Below are positions 43,090 through 53,394 of a stretch of DNA of 64,000 bases, piece by piece. Every line of letters starts with the position of its first letter. Within the stretch, counting starts at the first letter, position 1. Source of the DNA: Telmatactis stephensoni (taxonomy: Eukaryota; Cnidaria; Anthozoa; Actiniaria; Isophelliidae); NCBI GenBank assembly GCA_029948255.1, contig JALIZF010001549.1, forward strand, positions 62,001 through 126,000, written 5' to 3'. The notes under the pieces were generated by a model, which was not told the origin of the DNA, made no database searches, and worked only from the letters and a program-made list of their open reading frames with translations. Both the position numbers and the translations under genes were made by a program.

Positions 43090-43875
43090 ATGATATTCCA
43101 AGTACACTCAAGGGTTTTTTCTGCATGTTCTCGTGTTACTTCGTGGGACAATGCTGGCCTTTTTGGTACCTCGGCGTTGTCAACTTCTGCCGTTCGAGTG
43201 TGGCAAAGAAAGTTTCTTCCACGGAAGGTTTCCTACTATTCAAACTCAGTGGCAGTCCATGGGATTCTACTATTAATCGCTGGTGATGTCGAGAGGAATC
43301 CTGGGGATAATAAGCGAGCGAAATGCTCCGAATGTTCAAGAACTATTGCAGTTAATCATCGAGTGACATGCTGCATTTCATGCGGATTGAAATACCATAT
43401 TAAATGTGGAGGTGTAACTCCTAAGCAATACGATACTATGGTCTCGACGCCATCTGTTTCATGGTACTGTAACTCGTGTTTATTAGATATCATGCCATTT
43501 AATTCATTGAAAGATGAATCGTTCGCCGAATTAATTTCTACTTCCACGGAATTATATTTTGAAGATGAAAACCAAGTCTATGCAAATGAGGATACGTTAC
43601 CTGGTATTATTAAGCAGAGAACAAAGGATTCGCGACAAACATTGATGATGCATTTGAATGTGAATAGTCTTCAGAACAAAAAAGAAGAGGTTGAATTGTT
43701 AATTCATCAGTTCAAAGCACAAGTAATATTCTTAACCGAGACAAAGATCGATGCATCTTATCCAAATAGTCAATTCAGAATCAATAACTATCAAATTTAC
43801 AGGAACGATCGTGCCAAGGGAGGCGGAGGTGTAATGGAAGATATTTCTCATCTACATTACCCTCTAAAAAATTGA
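43090..43875 (+). CDS. CR1-like N-terminal region: hydrophobic leader, 2A-like motif, PHD finger, start of endonuclease
   Basis: The frame begins with a Ser/Val-rich and hydrophobic stretch ending HGILLLIAGDVERNPGD (43258-43308), the DxExNPG(P) signature of 2A ribosome-skipping peptides with Asp in place of the final Pro. Next comes a C4HC3 PHD-type finger (CSEC, CCISC, HIKC, CNSC; 43322-43475), known in CR1-type elements. The APE endonuclease then starts: MMHLNVNSLQNKKEEVELL, LTETKID, GGGGV. The frame is lost by an indel near 43840 and ends at TGA 43873-43875. The true start codon is uncertain; an upstream ATG at 42991 lies in another frame. Confidence 0.75.
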   Translation: MIFQVHSRVFSACSRVTSWDNAGLFGTSALSTSAVRVWQRKFLPRKVSYYSNSVAVHGILLLIAGDVERNPGDNKRAKCSECSRTIAVNHRVTCCISCGLKYHIKCGGVTPKQYDTMVSTPSVSWYCNSCLLDIMPFNSLKDESFAELISTSTELYFEDENQVYANEDTLPGIIKQRTKDSRQTLMMHLNVNSLQNKKEEVELLIHQFKAQVIFLTETKIDASYPNSQFRINNYQIYRNDRAKGGGGVMEDISHLHYPLKN

Positions 43876-46535
43876 AACTACCGAGAAACTACAAGACCAT
43901 TGAGCCACTGGTAATACAGACATCTTTTGGTGGAAAGCATGTGATTGTAATGGGTTTATATCGACCACCGAAAGTAATTGGCAAGGATTATTACCTACGC
44001 TTGGAAGATGAACTCAATGATATCTGCTCTTGGATGTCATTACAAAAACAGTTCATAGTTATAATGGGTGATTTAAACCTTGACAGGCTGAGACGAGACC
44101 AAAGAGAAGGAAAACTTTTGCATGATATAGAAGAGATACATGGCCTTGAATGTCTGATAACTGAACCGACTAGAGTTACGGATAACTGCAGAACTCTCCT
44201 GGATGTGATTTTGAGGAACAAACCAGAACTGTTTAGAGAGAGCGGAGTGTATAACCCTGTGATCAGTGACCACTGTATGGTTTATGCAGTGGTAAATGAA
44301 AGAGCAATACAGCACAAGAACAAAATTGTTAAGGTTCGCAGTTATAAAAATTTGGATGAAGAGAAATTTAAAGAGGATTTGAGTGTTGCACCCTGGCACG
44401 TTGGAGAAATCTTTGATTCTCTTGATGACAGGTATGGATACTGGGATACCCTCCTTAACGACATTGTGAACGAGCATGTGCCTGCAAAAGATATCAGAAC
44501 TAGAACAAAGGACGTGCCCTACATGACTAGGGAGTGGAAGAATGCAATAAAAGCCAAGAGGCGATTCTCCAAGAGATTTAGCAAGAACCCTACACAAGAG
44601 AACTATGAGCTAAAAAGGAAATGGCGACATGAAGCCACCAAACAAAGAAGAGTAGCCATTAAAGCTTATTGGAAGAAAGTATCTGACAATATTAAGTCGG
44701 ACCCGAGGAAGTTCTTCAAGACCTTCACACCGTTTCTTGATGTGAAAAACAAGCAAGGTGATAGAGGAGATATTTGTTTAAAAATTAATGACAAATTGGA
44801 AGTGGATCAAGTAAAAGTAGCAGGACATTTAGCTCATTATTTTTCAACAATTGTAGATGGAATTGGCGGAGACAATGCCCAGAGTTTTGTGGAGGAGGAC
44901 TTTAAAAATCATAAATCCGTTAAAGATATCTCAAGGACTTTGAGAGTCAATAATAATGATCAATTTCAATTCACGGCGTTAAGTAACAAGGAAATACAGG
45001 ATGTATTGGAGAAGCTTAATCCTACTAAAGCTACAGGCTATGATAAGATTGACCCAAGAATACTTAAGATTGGAGCCAAAGAACTGACACCATCATTAGC
45101 TCAGATTTTTAACCAGAGTATTAGCAGTGGACTATGGATAACACAGTGGAAACGAGGAGAATGGGTGCCTGTCTACAAAAAAGATGATAGACAGGAGGAT
45201 AAGAACTATAGGCCTATAACTGTGTTACCCTGTGTAAATAAAGTATATGAGAAGTTGATGGGTGGACAGATCTCTGAGTTTATGGATGGACACTTTAATG
45301 AAGCTATCACTGCCTATCGTCCTCAGAATAGCTGTGAAACCACTTTGCTGAGACTAGTCGAGAATTGGAAAGAAGAGCTTGACTGTAAGAAGTCCGTTGG
45401 AGTTTTATCCTCGGACATGAGTAAGGCGTTCGATTCATTGTGTCCGCTCTTATTGATCAACAAGCTTCAAGCTTATAATTTCTCTGGAAATGCTATCAAC
45501 TTGATCAGATCATACTTTGATCATAGAGAGAACAGAGTAAAGATTGGGACTGCAACAAGTGATTGGAAGAGTATGACAAAGGGTTGCCCGCAGGGCTCTA
45601 CATTTGGACCACTCATGTGGAACATTTTTCAGAATGATCTGCCAAGGCAAGTTGTTGAGGCAAGTATATCTATGTATGCCGATGATCACCAAATCTACGT
45701 GGCCAGTGAATCGAGCAAGGTGGTGGAGGAAAAGCTCATTGAAAATGGACAGAGGATGACTAAGTGGTATGAGGACAGTATGTTACAAGTGAACTATGAT
45801 AAATATCATTGTATGCTATTAGGAAATAGGAATAAGGAAACAACAATTGATATAAGTATAGAAGGGGAAAAAATACAACAATCCCAGTCAATTAAAATAT
45901 TAGGTGTTCACTTGGACGAGCAATTAAATTTTAGTTATCATGTAAGTGAGATATGCAAAAGGGTTAGTAAGCAAGTGGGGGTACTGTATAGATTGAGAAA
46001 TCTTATACCATCTAATGCCAAGCTGTATCTGTATAAATCATCAATTATGCCTCATCTAACGTATTGCCACCTTGTGTGGCATTTTTCTCGTGTATCTGAT
46101 AGGCGTAAATTAGAAAGATTACAAGAGAGGGCATTACGAGCAGTTTTTAATAATACCTCTGATAGTTATGGTACATTACTTAAGAAGGCTAAGTTAACTA
46201 CATTATATGATAGGAGGTTACAGGATATTCTTATATTAATGTTTAAGGTGAAAAATGGATTAACTCCAAAGTATATTAGAGATTTATTTCAAATTAATAA
46301 TGAGATAAATAATAGATACAATTTAAGAAATTCAGACTTTTGTCTGCCTCGATATAATACTGTAGCTTATGGAAGACACTCCACTAAATTTTTAGGTCCA
46401 TTATTATGGGCTAAATTAACCAAAGAAGAAAGAAATATAAAAACTTTGTCAGCTTTTAAGACTGCAATTAGAAAAAAGGATATATCAGCTGTGATTGAAG
46501 GATGTGGTAGGGATTGCTATTTATGTCAGAATTAA
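43872..46535 (+). CDS. CR1-like endonuclease C-terminus and reverse transcriptase
   Basis: 887 codons. The rest of the APE endonuclease shows MGLYRPP, FIVIMGDLNLDR and SDHCMVYAV (catalytic Asp-Asn and Asp-His pairs). The linker has REWKNAIKAKRRFSKRF. Reverse transcriptase: ATGYDKIDPRILK, KRGEWVPVYKKDDRQEDKNY, RPITVLPCVNKVYEKLM, SSDMSKAFDSL, KGCPQGSTFGPLMWNIFQND and SMYADDHQIY (YADD at 45675-45686). The thumb and C-terminal domain end KKDISAVIEGCGRDCYLCQN with a Cys-rich tip. All catalytic residues are present. It copies its RNA at nicked target DNA. Only the frameshift at its N-terminal side disables it. Confidence 0.88.
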   Translation: MKLPRNYKTIEPLVIQTSFGGKHVIVMGLYRPPKVIGKDYYLRLEDELNDICSWMSLQKQFIVIMGDLNLDRLRRDQREGKLLHDIEEIHGLECLITEPTRVTDNCRTLLDVILRNKPELFRESGVYNPVISDHCMVYAVVNERAIQHKNKIVKVRSYKNLDEEKFKEDLSVAPWHVGEIFDSLDDRYGYWDTLLNDIVNEHVPAKDIRTRTKDVPYMTREWKNAIKAKRRFSKRFSKNPTQENYELKRKWRHEATKQRRVAIKAYWKKVSDNIKSDPRKFFKTFTPFLDVKNKQGDRGDICLKINDKLEVDQVKVAGHLAHYFSTIVDGIGGDNAQSFVEEDFKNHKSVKDISRTLRVNNNDQFQFTALSNKEIQDVLEKLNPTKATGYDKIDPRILKIGAKELTPSLAQIFNQSISSGLWITQWKRGEWVPVYKKDDRQEDKNYRPITVLPCVNKVYEKLMGGQISEFMDGHFNEAITAYRPQNSCETTLLRLVENWKEELDCKKSVGVLSSDMSKAFDSLCPLLLINKLQAYNFSGNAINLIRSYFDHRENRVKIGTATSDWKSMTKGCPQGSTFGPLMWNIFQNDLPRQVVEASISMYADDHQIYVASESSKVVEEKLIENGQRMTKWYEDSMLQVNYDKYHCMLLGNRNKETTIDISIEGEKIQQSQSIKILGVHLDEQLNFSYHVSEICKRVSKQVGVLYRLRNLIPSNAKLYLYKSSIMPHLTYCHLVWHFSRVSDRRKLERLQERALRAVFNNTSDSYGTLLKKAKLTTLYDRRLQDILILMFKVKNGLTPKYIRDLFQINNEINNRYNLRNSDFCLPRYNTVAYGRHSTKFLGPLLWAKLTKEERNIKTLSAFKTAIRKKDISAVIEGCGRDCYLCQN

Positions 46536-46866
46536 GTAATTTTATAATTTTATATTTTATATTTTAAGTAAATAATTTTTAATGATCATAGATTAGGAAT
46601 AGGATAGAGATATAAATAATATATTTTTAGTAGTTTTATAATTTATATTATTTTCTTATATTGTATTTCTTTTTACTATTTATTGTATTTTTAATTTGTG
46701 TCCCCAATTAGTGCCACCTCGGCGCTAGAACGACTAGACACCTTAATAAAGATTATGTATGTATGTATTTATGTAAGTGTTTATTGCAGGTCTTCAGTGA
46801 GAATATTTATGGCTCATTACCTCATGCCATGCATCTTTAAACAAATGTTATAATTTCTTATTATAA

Positions 46867-47026
46867 GTAATACCATGACCCTGAGGGATATTAGTGATTA
46901 AATGTCCCCGAAGCCGAGGGAGGTTTAGTGGAAGTCCCGAGGCCGTAGGCCGAGGGACTTTTACTAAACCTCCCGAGGCTGAGGGGACATTTAATCACTA
47001 ATATCCCGAAGAAGTCATGGTATTAC
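46867..47026. mobile_element. Fold-back MITE, TIR GTAATACCATGA
   Basis: Near-perfect 160-bp hairpin: GTAATACCATGAC and GATATTAGTGATTAAATGTC on the left mirrored on the right. Directly followed by a related element. Confidence 0.8.
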
Positions 47027-47029
47027 TTT

Positions 47030-47506
47030 GTAATACCATGATCACCGAGGAAATAAACGAAAATATACTTCGCTGTTTGTTCATCCAAAACTTGAACATA
47101 TTATACAATTCTTTTGCGTAACCCTGTTCTCTGGGGACTTTCGAAAATAGATTTCTTTGTTATATACTTACAATGAACAAGTATTTATAGGTTGTTAATC
47201 AATTCGAAAGCTAAATGCTTTCTTTGTGTCGTTATGCTCATGCGCAAAATAGAATGCATAGATCCCACACGCGTAAGAGTGTGCAGTGGTAAGAGGTATC
47301 GGTGCGTTAGAAAGTTATAGAGTTTCGGGACAGCGTGCAAAGTTGTCCCGATCGTCCCGATGATTGCGTTAAATGAGGGACAACCACTCATGAATAACAT
47401 GAGGGACGATTAGTTCTAATCGTCTTTCTATTCATGAGGGAGGGATGTTAGCGATTAAACGTCCCTCCAAAAACAATGGATCCCGATCAGGTGATCATGG
47501 TATTAC
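47030..47506. mobile_element. Related MITE, TIR GTAATACCATGATCACC
   Basis: 17-bp perfect ends (47030-47046, 47490-47506). The inner right part GATGTTAGCGATTAAACGTC resembles the arm of the preceding element. No coding capacity. Confidence 0.78.
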
Positions 47507-47596
47507 ATCAAATATATCAGATATCCATAATATATCTTCGCTACATCTTCGTGTAGGGGACACAGTCTACATGATTCCACAAAAACATAAATACTA

Positions 47597-47866
47597 AGGG
47601 TCCAACTTAAACAATAGAGTGCAGTATACAATAGATTTCAATACAGCAAGAAATCGTACCATGTATATGTTCAGTAAACATTTCTGTAAAAACCCCTGCA
47701 TCGTGATCAACATTTTCAAACTTTCAGTTGGATTTAGTTTTTCTGAGCCATCCATCATGTGTAAGGAAGGAAGCAGGCTTTCGCAGACCTTCCTTGTCCC
47801 AGAAGTGGACAAATGTTGTTGCTCATTGCCCCTTTGCATGATTGGTGGATCAGAAAAGCCCAAAAA
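47597..47866 (-). CDS. Candidate exon near the right end of the 8.7-kb element
   Basis: After CCGACAATTTCAG the minus frame reads FLGFSDPPIMQRGNEQQHLS, TRKVCESLLPSLHMMDGSEK, LNPTESLKMLITMQGFL and on to LFKLDP. The peptide looks non-random, and the strand agrees with the other candidate exons of this element. No family recognised; the opposite strand is also open (47619-47870), so this could be wrong. Confidence 0.3.
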
Positions 47867-48088
47867 CTGAAATTGTCGGTTGGGATAAAGTAGTTTTGTA
47901 GTAGTATTTTAATTTAATCATTCAATATCAAAAAAACTTTTACATCTACTTACATGTAAGAGTGATTTTTGACTTCTATACTTAAAGTGGCTTATGGCGG
48001 CTTGAAGCGGCTTAAGCCAACTTAAGGCGGCTTAGGGCGGCTTAAGGCGGCTTAAGCCGTCTTTTGGACCCGGAGTAGGCCTTCCCTT

Positions 48089-48748
48089 GTGTTAAAATTG
48101 GAGAGTCTTTTAAATATACCTTGGACGATATTTTGATTTTGATATGTCTAACCAAATGTACAAGTCTGAATTAACTACTCTTATTGATGACCTGATGTCT
48201 GATATTGACCTCAAGCAACTTCATCCCAAGAATAAAATACTTCTATATAATCGCTATGTGCTCTCTAAAATATCTTGGCATTTCACCGTCGCTGATCTGT
48301 CTAAAACATGGATCGTTGAAAACCTCGACTCAGTGGTTCTTCAATATATTCGTAAATGGCTAGATGTACCTATATCTGGAACACTCAGTAACGTTTTTCT
48401 TCCACATAACAAATTTGGTTTAAATATCTGCCGCCCTTCAATTAAATTCACCCAGTGTCAAACTGTTCTTCGTAAAGCTTTAAAAACATCCCCAAATGAA
48501 GGCATCAAAGTTCTTTGGAAGTCTTCCAGTACACACACCAATATCCAGTATGATGTTTTTAAATCTACTAAAGATGTAATAATAGATTTTCATGCCGATC
48601 AAGAACACAAATTATGTCATAAACTGGTTTCACAAGGCGTTTTCTTCTCACCTGTGATTAATGATTCCCTGCCAAAGCTTAATAGTATCTGGTCATCTAC
48701 GCAATCTAAACTGCGAATTGTTCACAGCACGTGCGAGTGCATAGCATA
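48089..48748 (+). mobile_element. LINE reverse transcriptase, 3' piece (homology ends at 48712)
   Basis: Continuation of the LINE from 39382: KIGESFKY, then after a small indel FDFDMSNQMYKSELTTLIDD, LHPKNKILLYNRYVLSKISW, HFTVADLSKTW, RKWLDVPISGTLSN and NKFGLNI to SIWSSTQSKL. From 48713 the sequence belongs to the next inverted-repeat element; the last codons of the frame are not LINE-derived. Confidence 0.8.
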
Positions 48749-48779
48749 GAGTTCCACGCTAGATGCATCAGGATCGGGG

Positions 48780-49620
48780 GTGGAAGCGGAATCATTTAAG
48801 TTCAATGATTCATGATTCATGATTCCCTTCAAATTTCAGCCCATGATTCATGATTCCTTATCAAATTTTTGTCGTAATTCATGATTCATTTTACAAAATT
48901 TCCAAATATTAACTATTTACATGATTTTCATTTTTTCACAACAAAGTGATATACTCTCGGTACTACAATGTCCAATGATAAAAATACTGAAATAATTAAC
49001 ATTTTTGTGGAATGTCAAGTGCTGTTTAACTCTTAAAAAATATCGGTCATTCACAGGAATTCATTAAAACCTGATAATATAAACTGGAACGATTTCATTG
49101 CTTACATGCAACAAAGGATAATGATATATTCAGATCTTTGTTCTAAATAATGTATATGGTTAAAAAAATTGTATATTGTTCAAAGACGAAATTATGTTTT
49201 ATATATACAAAATCGTTCTACTAGATATAACTGCCGGTAGTTAGACCAATGAATATATATATATAATATTATATATACATATATAATATCTATAACATGT
49301 TTCTTACAAATATATATAATATAGTTTCATAGTAGGTCTACTAATTATGCATGGAAATTTTTATACATACTCACATGTGAGTTTTCAGTTTGTTAAAGTC
49401 CCTATCACCTCTTGTTAATACAACTTCCTTCTTAAAATATAGTATAACTAGATGCTAAATATTCAGGCAATAAAAAATATTTTCACTCCAAGAGGTGATA
49501 GGGCTTAAACGTTACAGTTGTCAGAAATCAGTTGCCTAGAGCAGCCTTATCCGAGTGGCGGATCTTCCGGTCCTTGTACTATATGCCACACGCTCTGGAT
49601 GCATATCCTCATCGTCGTTG
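48780..49620. other. AT-rich interior and subterminal repeats
   Basis: ATTCATGATTC words up to about 48890, then AT-rich sequence with a TATATA palindromic zone (49250-49320). CTATCACCTCTTG near 49405 and its inverse near 49490 form a loose inverted pair. Confidence 0.5.
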
Positions 49621-49626
49621 TCCGCG

Positions 49627-50112
49627 TCAATTGTTGGTGTACGTACCCTCGTCGTCACTCTCTATATCGCTGTCGTCTCCTCCTTGTAACAGTCTTTCTA
49701 TGCGATCGACTTCCTTCTGTGGCAGAGAATAATTCTTTCTCCCATAGCTGTCTGTAGTAATGTCAACATCTACCTTGTCAACAATTGTGTATGGAGAGTT
49801 TTTGTTGTCAGGGAACGCTTCCTGGTATAGAAGTACGTCCTCGGAATTACTGTTGTCAAGCCATAGAAAGTGGGCGACATCTTCAAAAAACTCTAGATTT
49901 TTAGTAGTTTTACTTTTAACGAGCAGATCTTTTAACAGTACTGCCAGAAAAAAAGCTAAAGCGTTCCCTACGTCTAGCATGCTTAACAGAACAACATCTT
50001 GAGCATGAAAGAGCACTTCGTACTGGGACTGGTCAATCAATTGAGTGAAATAATTGAGTGACATCAAAAATAGGTATTCAAGCAGACATTGAAGAGTGAG
50101 TGCATGATTCAC
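49627..50112 (-). CDS. Unidentified 161-codon frame in the 6.07-kb element
   Basis: ATG to stop. It starts MNHALTLQCLLEYLFLMSLN, has a hydrophobic/Leu-rich N-terminal half, then ATHFLW-type text (EDVAHFLWLDNSNSED), YSLPQKEVDRIERLLQGGDD and an acidic tail SDIESDDEG. The composition is protein-like, but no known domain is recognised. It could be a captured host exon or an element-encoded protein. Neighbouring exons not identified. Confidence 0.4.
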   Translation of the reverse strand: MNHALTLQCLLEYLFLMSLNYFTQLIDQSQYEVLFHAQDVVLLSMLDVGNALAFFLAVLLKDLLVKSKTTKNLEFFEDVAHFLWLDNSNSEDVLLYQEAFPDNKNSPYTIVDKVDVDITTDSYGRKNYSLPQKEVDRIERLLQGGDDSDIESDDEGTYTNN

Positions 50113-50114
50113 GT

Positions 50115-51220
50115 GAAAAAGAAATGGCTGATATTTTGATCAAGATAGTAAACTGCACCATAAAAAAATTTCCAAGAATGCAATATAAGAGTCACGATTG
50201 ATATCGGCGAGGAGTTTCAGATAACCTGAGTATCGAGGGAGAGGGGAAAGGAGGAGGGCCTGAATGTATCATGTTCAACACCCAGAATCTAGATGTTACG
50301 CTGATTCATTCATCAAGTTGTATCAATTGTCGTTTATAGGTCGGGATATATAAAGCCTTTGATCCGATTTAATCAGTAGTTCGACAAGTTCGAAAAGTCA
50401 TATCTGATTATTAACTTAGGTAATTTTTTTAAACTGATCGGTGATCTCAAACTTATAATGACAATAAATATGTATTAAAAATAAAAAGTATCGAAAATGC
50501 TTACCCTTTCCTCGTACCAACAGAATCAATAGTTAATTGCAACACTAATCTCGACGGGATTCCCGTTTACTCAATGGCCGTTGGAGGTCTGGGCATTTTA
50601 TAATGGGACTCCGATCCTTGGTCAACTCTCAGTCAACTAACTAACTAGCGATGGATGATTTCGTTCCCATGAGCCATCTCGGCCGGCTCCAATTCAAAAT
50701 GGCGGTAGTAGGTGCAGTGCAAATGATGCATGTCTCGGTGACTTACCGAGCACATGGGCTTACATTCTCGTATTCATTGTAAGAAAGAAGTTCTAGTTCT
50801 AGCTCGCTTTTGAGGTAAGATCAAACAATCTCTCAAGAGCAAACAGAGACGCTGTCCCTTAGATCGAGTCCATTGGAGCACTGAGAGAGAACTGATCTAA
50901 ACCAATCGACTTATCGTCCATGCCATTCAGCCAAACGGACCAAAACCACTGCCCATTGTGGCAAACAAACCGAATCAATTGTTCATTGAGGCAAACAAAA
51001 CAAATCAAAACAATCGTTCATTGTCAGAGAGTATCGAGGCAAACCAACCAAAGCAATCGCTCATTGAGGCAAATAAACCGAATGTTAAATTACTATTACC
51101 TTTTATTATAATTGACAAATAGTGCTACGCATGTATGATTTTAGTTACTACTGTTTCTTATTATTTAGGCTTTTTCGTTTAAGCTTAAAATGTACAAGCA
51201 TATTATTTCCTGTTGTCGTT
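50115..51220. other. Interior of the 6.07-kb element, degenerate CATTGAGGCAAAC repeats
   Basis: 50930-51085 holds five or six imperfect copies of a 30-50 bp unit containing TCATTGAGGCAAACAAA. Nothing else is recognised. Confidence 0.45.
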
Positions 51221-53390
51221 ATAGCGGAGCTCCCGCGCGGGCCGAAGGCCCGCGCGAGCGGAGCACCATACCTAAGAAAAAATGGTAACCCATCGAGTTG
51301 ATTTTTCATGGACACACAGGGAGCCCAACGGCTGTACGTCCGTCCGTACATACATACATACGTCCGTACGTCCGTGTACATCGCGATGCTGATTGGCTGA
51401 TTGCTTTTTGGCGCCAACTTGACGCGCGCTGACACTTTGAAAACTGAAAATTTACAAGTTTCCTTGCAGTTTTAACTTGCAAAGCTTAAAAATAGTATTC
51501 TCGAAACCTCGTAAAAATTTAGCGATTTTGATGAACATTAATCTGTGCCAATCTTGACAGGTTAAAGCGAAAAAAACCGTACGTTTGAATTTTTTTCGAG
51601 CCTGGTGTCGTTTCAAAAACTGCTCGAAAGACGAAAGACACAGAGGATATTTTCAAAGTTGAACGACTTTTTAGTTGGATTCGTAGTTTAAAAAAATTCC
51701 TCATAATGAATAAGTCATTGAGGATCGTGTATTCTTCGTTTCGTGAAGATGCCTTCAGTAAAGCTGCTTAAAAATCTAGCCAAAGTTGGAAATAAATCAA
51801 GAATCGTCTGCATTGAGCGTGAAACAAGGACCAGTATGCTTTGAAAAGACAACAAGGAAAGCACTTCAAGGTAAAGACCCTGGCCAGAAAATGATATCAA
51901 AAAGTCTCTTGTACCTATATTTGATCTTTTATCTTTGATTTGGGATTGATGACTTAAAAAAAACCTTTTATGCACGTTGAACTGTGGCCAAGTTTAAAGA
52001 AACACTCGATCAAGCCTTACATGAAATGTACAACGACATTTTGTTTTACGGTGAACTTTTTGCACTAGTTCTAATAATAATAAAATTAGTAAAAAAAATT
52101 GATTTTGAACTTATTTCAACCCCACTAATGTGTAAATACAGCTCAAGTTTTGGTCTGGAATTTAATGAAACAATTGACAGGAAAAAAAGAAGGAATTTTG
52201 CCATGCAAACTAGAATTGTTTTACTTTATTCATCTGGATGAAGTTGCTCAGTGAGCCCTGTTAAGCCTTAAATACAGACTGAAAATGCTTAATTCCTTGT
52301 TTTCTTGTTATTTCAATTAGCTGTTTTTATAATCACTTTAAATTGTATTATCAGTGTAATCTGGAAGAGAAAAGTGGGAGACAAGTATTCGCCTAGCTAG
52401 TGTCATTCTTTTCTACTGTACATTAAATAACAAAACAAAATAACAACAACAACCACAAAAAACAAGATGTCACAAATATAGTGAAGACAGACAAATCAAT
52501 ATATGTTGTTCTGTAATATTCGGGATGTCGAAAAGGTTTAATTACTTGTATCAATTTAAAAAAATGTTTTGGAGATTTTGCTTTCTATTTCTGAAAATTA
52601 TGAACCCTTACAAAGTCAGTTATGAAATCTGACAGTGAATCTGAATATTAAAATTTACTGTAACAAAGGTCACTGAGCATACAAGCCCATACAATATACA
52701 AACCAAAACCAAAACTTATTTTAAAAATGCTTTTTAAATAATCTTCATTTCAACTTTTTCAATTACCACAGGAAGCCCAATTCATTTGAATCAAGAACAT
52801 AAAAAAATTAAAATTGAAATTGGAGCTTTGCTTTTAGGTAGTAGTTGTTTTGAGTTGTTTTACAATTTCATCTAAAGTCATGATTAGTGTAACCTGGAAG
52901 AGAGAATTCTTGTTTCATGTAAAGACAACTATTTATCAGTGTCATTCTACTCTACATAATACAAAAAAAACCCAAGATGCCACAATACTGTCAAGACAGA
53001 AAAATCTAAATATAATTTTCTGCAATGTCTAATTGTTGAATTGAAGGATGTTGAATTAAGTTCAGTATTTATGTGAATGAAATCAGTTTGAGGGATTTTT
53101 GCATCCTATTTCTGAGAATTATGAAGCACTACTACTAAGTCAATTATAAAATCTGACACAAATATCTGAATAAATATCACTATGGTCACTGAGTTGAAAG
53201 CCTTATAATTCTCAGGAGACTGAAGGGCAAGAAATAAAGCTTGATCTATAGTCTTTATTTCAACTTTTACAACAAAATGCAATCTTTGTTTGCCTATTAC
53301 CACAGCAAGCCCAATTCATTTGAATCAAAAACGTCAAAATAAAACAAAGTATTTAAAATTATTATTATATTTAAATGGGAGCTCCGCTAT
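51221..53390. mobile_element. TIR element, ATAGCGGAGCTCCC ends, with duplicated 3' end
   Basis: ATAGCGGAGCTCCC (51221-51234) and its inverse (53377-53390) are perfect 14-bp ends. Just inside the left end is a GC-rich palindrome around GCGGGCCGAAGGCCCGC. A CATACATACGTCCGTACGTC zone lies at 51335-51375. Short plus frames (51749-51840; 51984-52241, MAKFKETLDQALHEMYNDIL) have no family I recognise. The last about 520 bp occur twice in tandem (about 52320-52845 and 52860-53390). Confidence 0.65.
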
Positions 53391-53394
53391 TAGG

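Larger units (their letters stand above)
42960..46775 (+). mobile_element. CR1-like LINE, nearly complete
   Basis: Leader, 2A-like peptide, PHD finger, APE endonuclease and reverse transcriptase lie in order. The 3' end is marked by TATGTATGTATTTATG repeats (about 46757-46775). One frameshift near 43836-43860 splits the endonuclease; otherwise it is open to TAA at 46533. It sits inside the 8.7-kb element. The 5' boundary is approximate. Confidence 0.85.
39383..48082. mobile_element. 8,700-bp inverted-repeat element with 6-bp target duplication
   Basis: The ends AGGCCTACTCCGGGCCC and, inverted, AGGCCTACTCCGGGTCC are followed by AAAAGACG in both. It is flanked by TCCCTT at 39377-39382 and 48083-48088; joining the flanks restores the host LINE frame. 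Subterminal zones (39400-39530, 47988-48063) are packed with degenerate GGCGGCTTAAG words, as in transposase-binding arrays. It contains candidate minus-strand exons at both ends, three fold-back or TIR elements and a CR1-like LINE. Without the LINE and MITEs it would be about 3-4 kb. A six-base target duplication is used by few superfamilies; class unassigned. Confidence 0.78.

Noticed and set aside
42990..43286. 98-codon frame MADGHVFLRSLLLYLFLAYG... as a separate LINE protein
   Set aside because: It overlaps the leader in another frame and lacks the 2A and PHD continuation; more likely a leader fragment displaced by an indel or a shadow.
44073..44597. 174-codon minus-strand frame
   Set aside because: Antisense to the endonuclease of the CR1-like LINE; no independent motif.
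49518..49757. Plus-strand frames over 49.5-50.0 kb
   Set aside because: Shadows of the 161-codon minus-strand frame; no protein-like composition.
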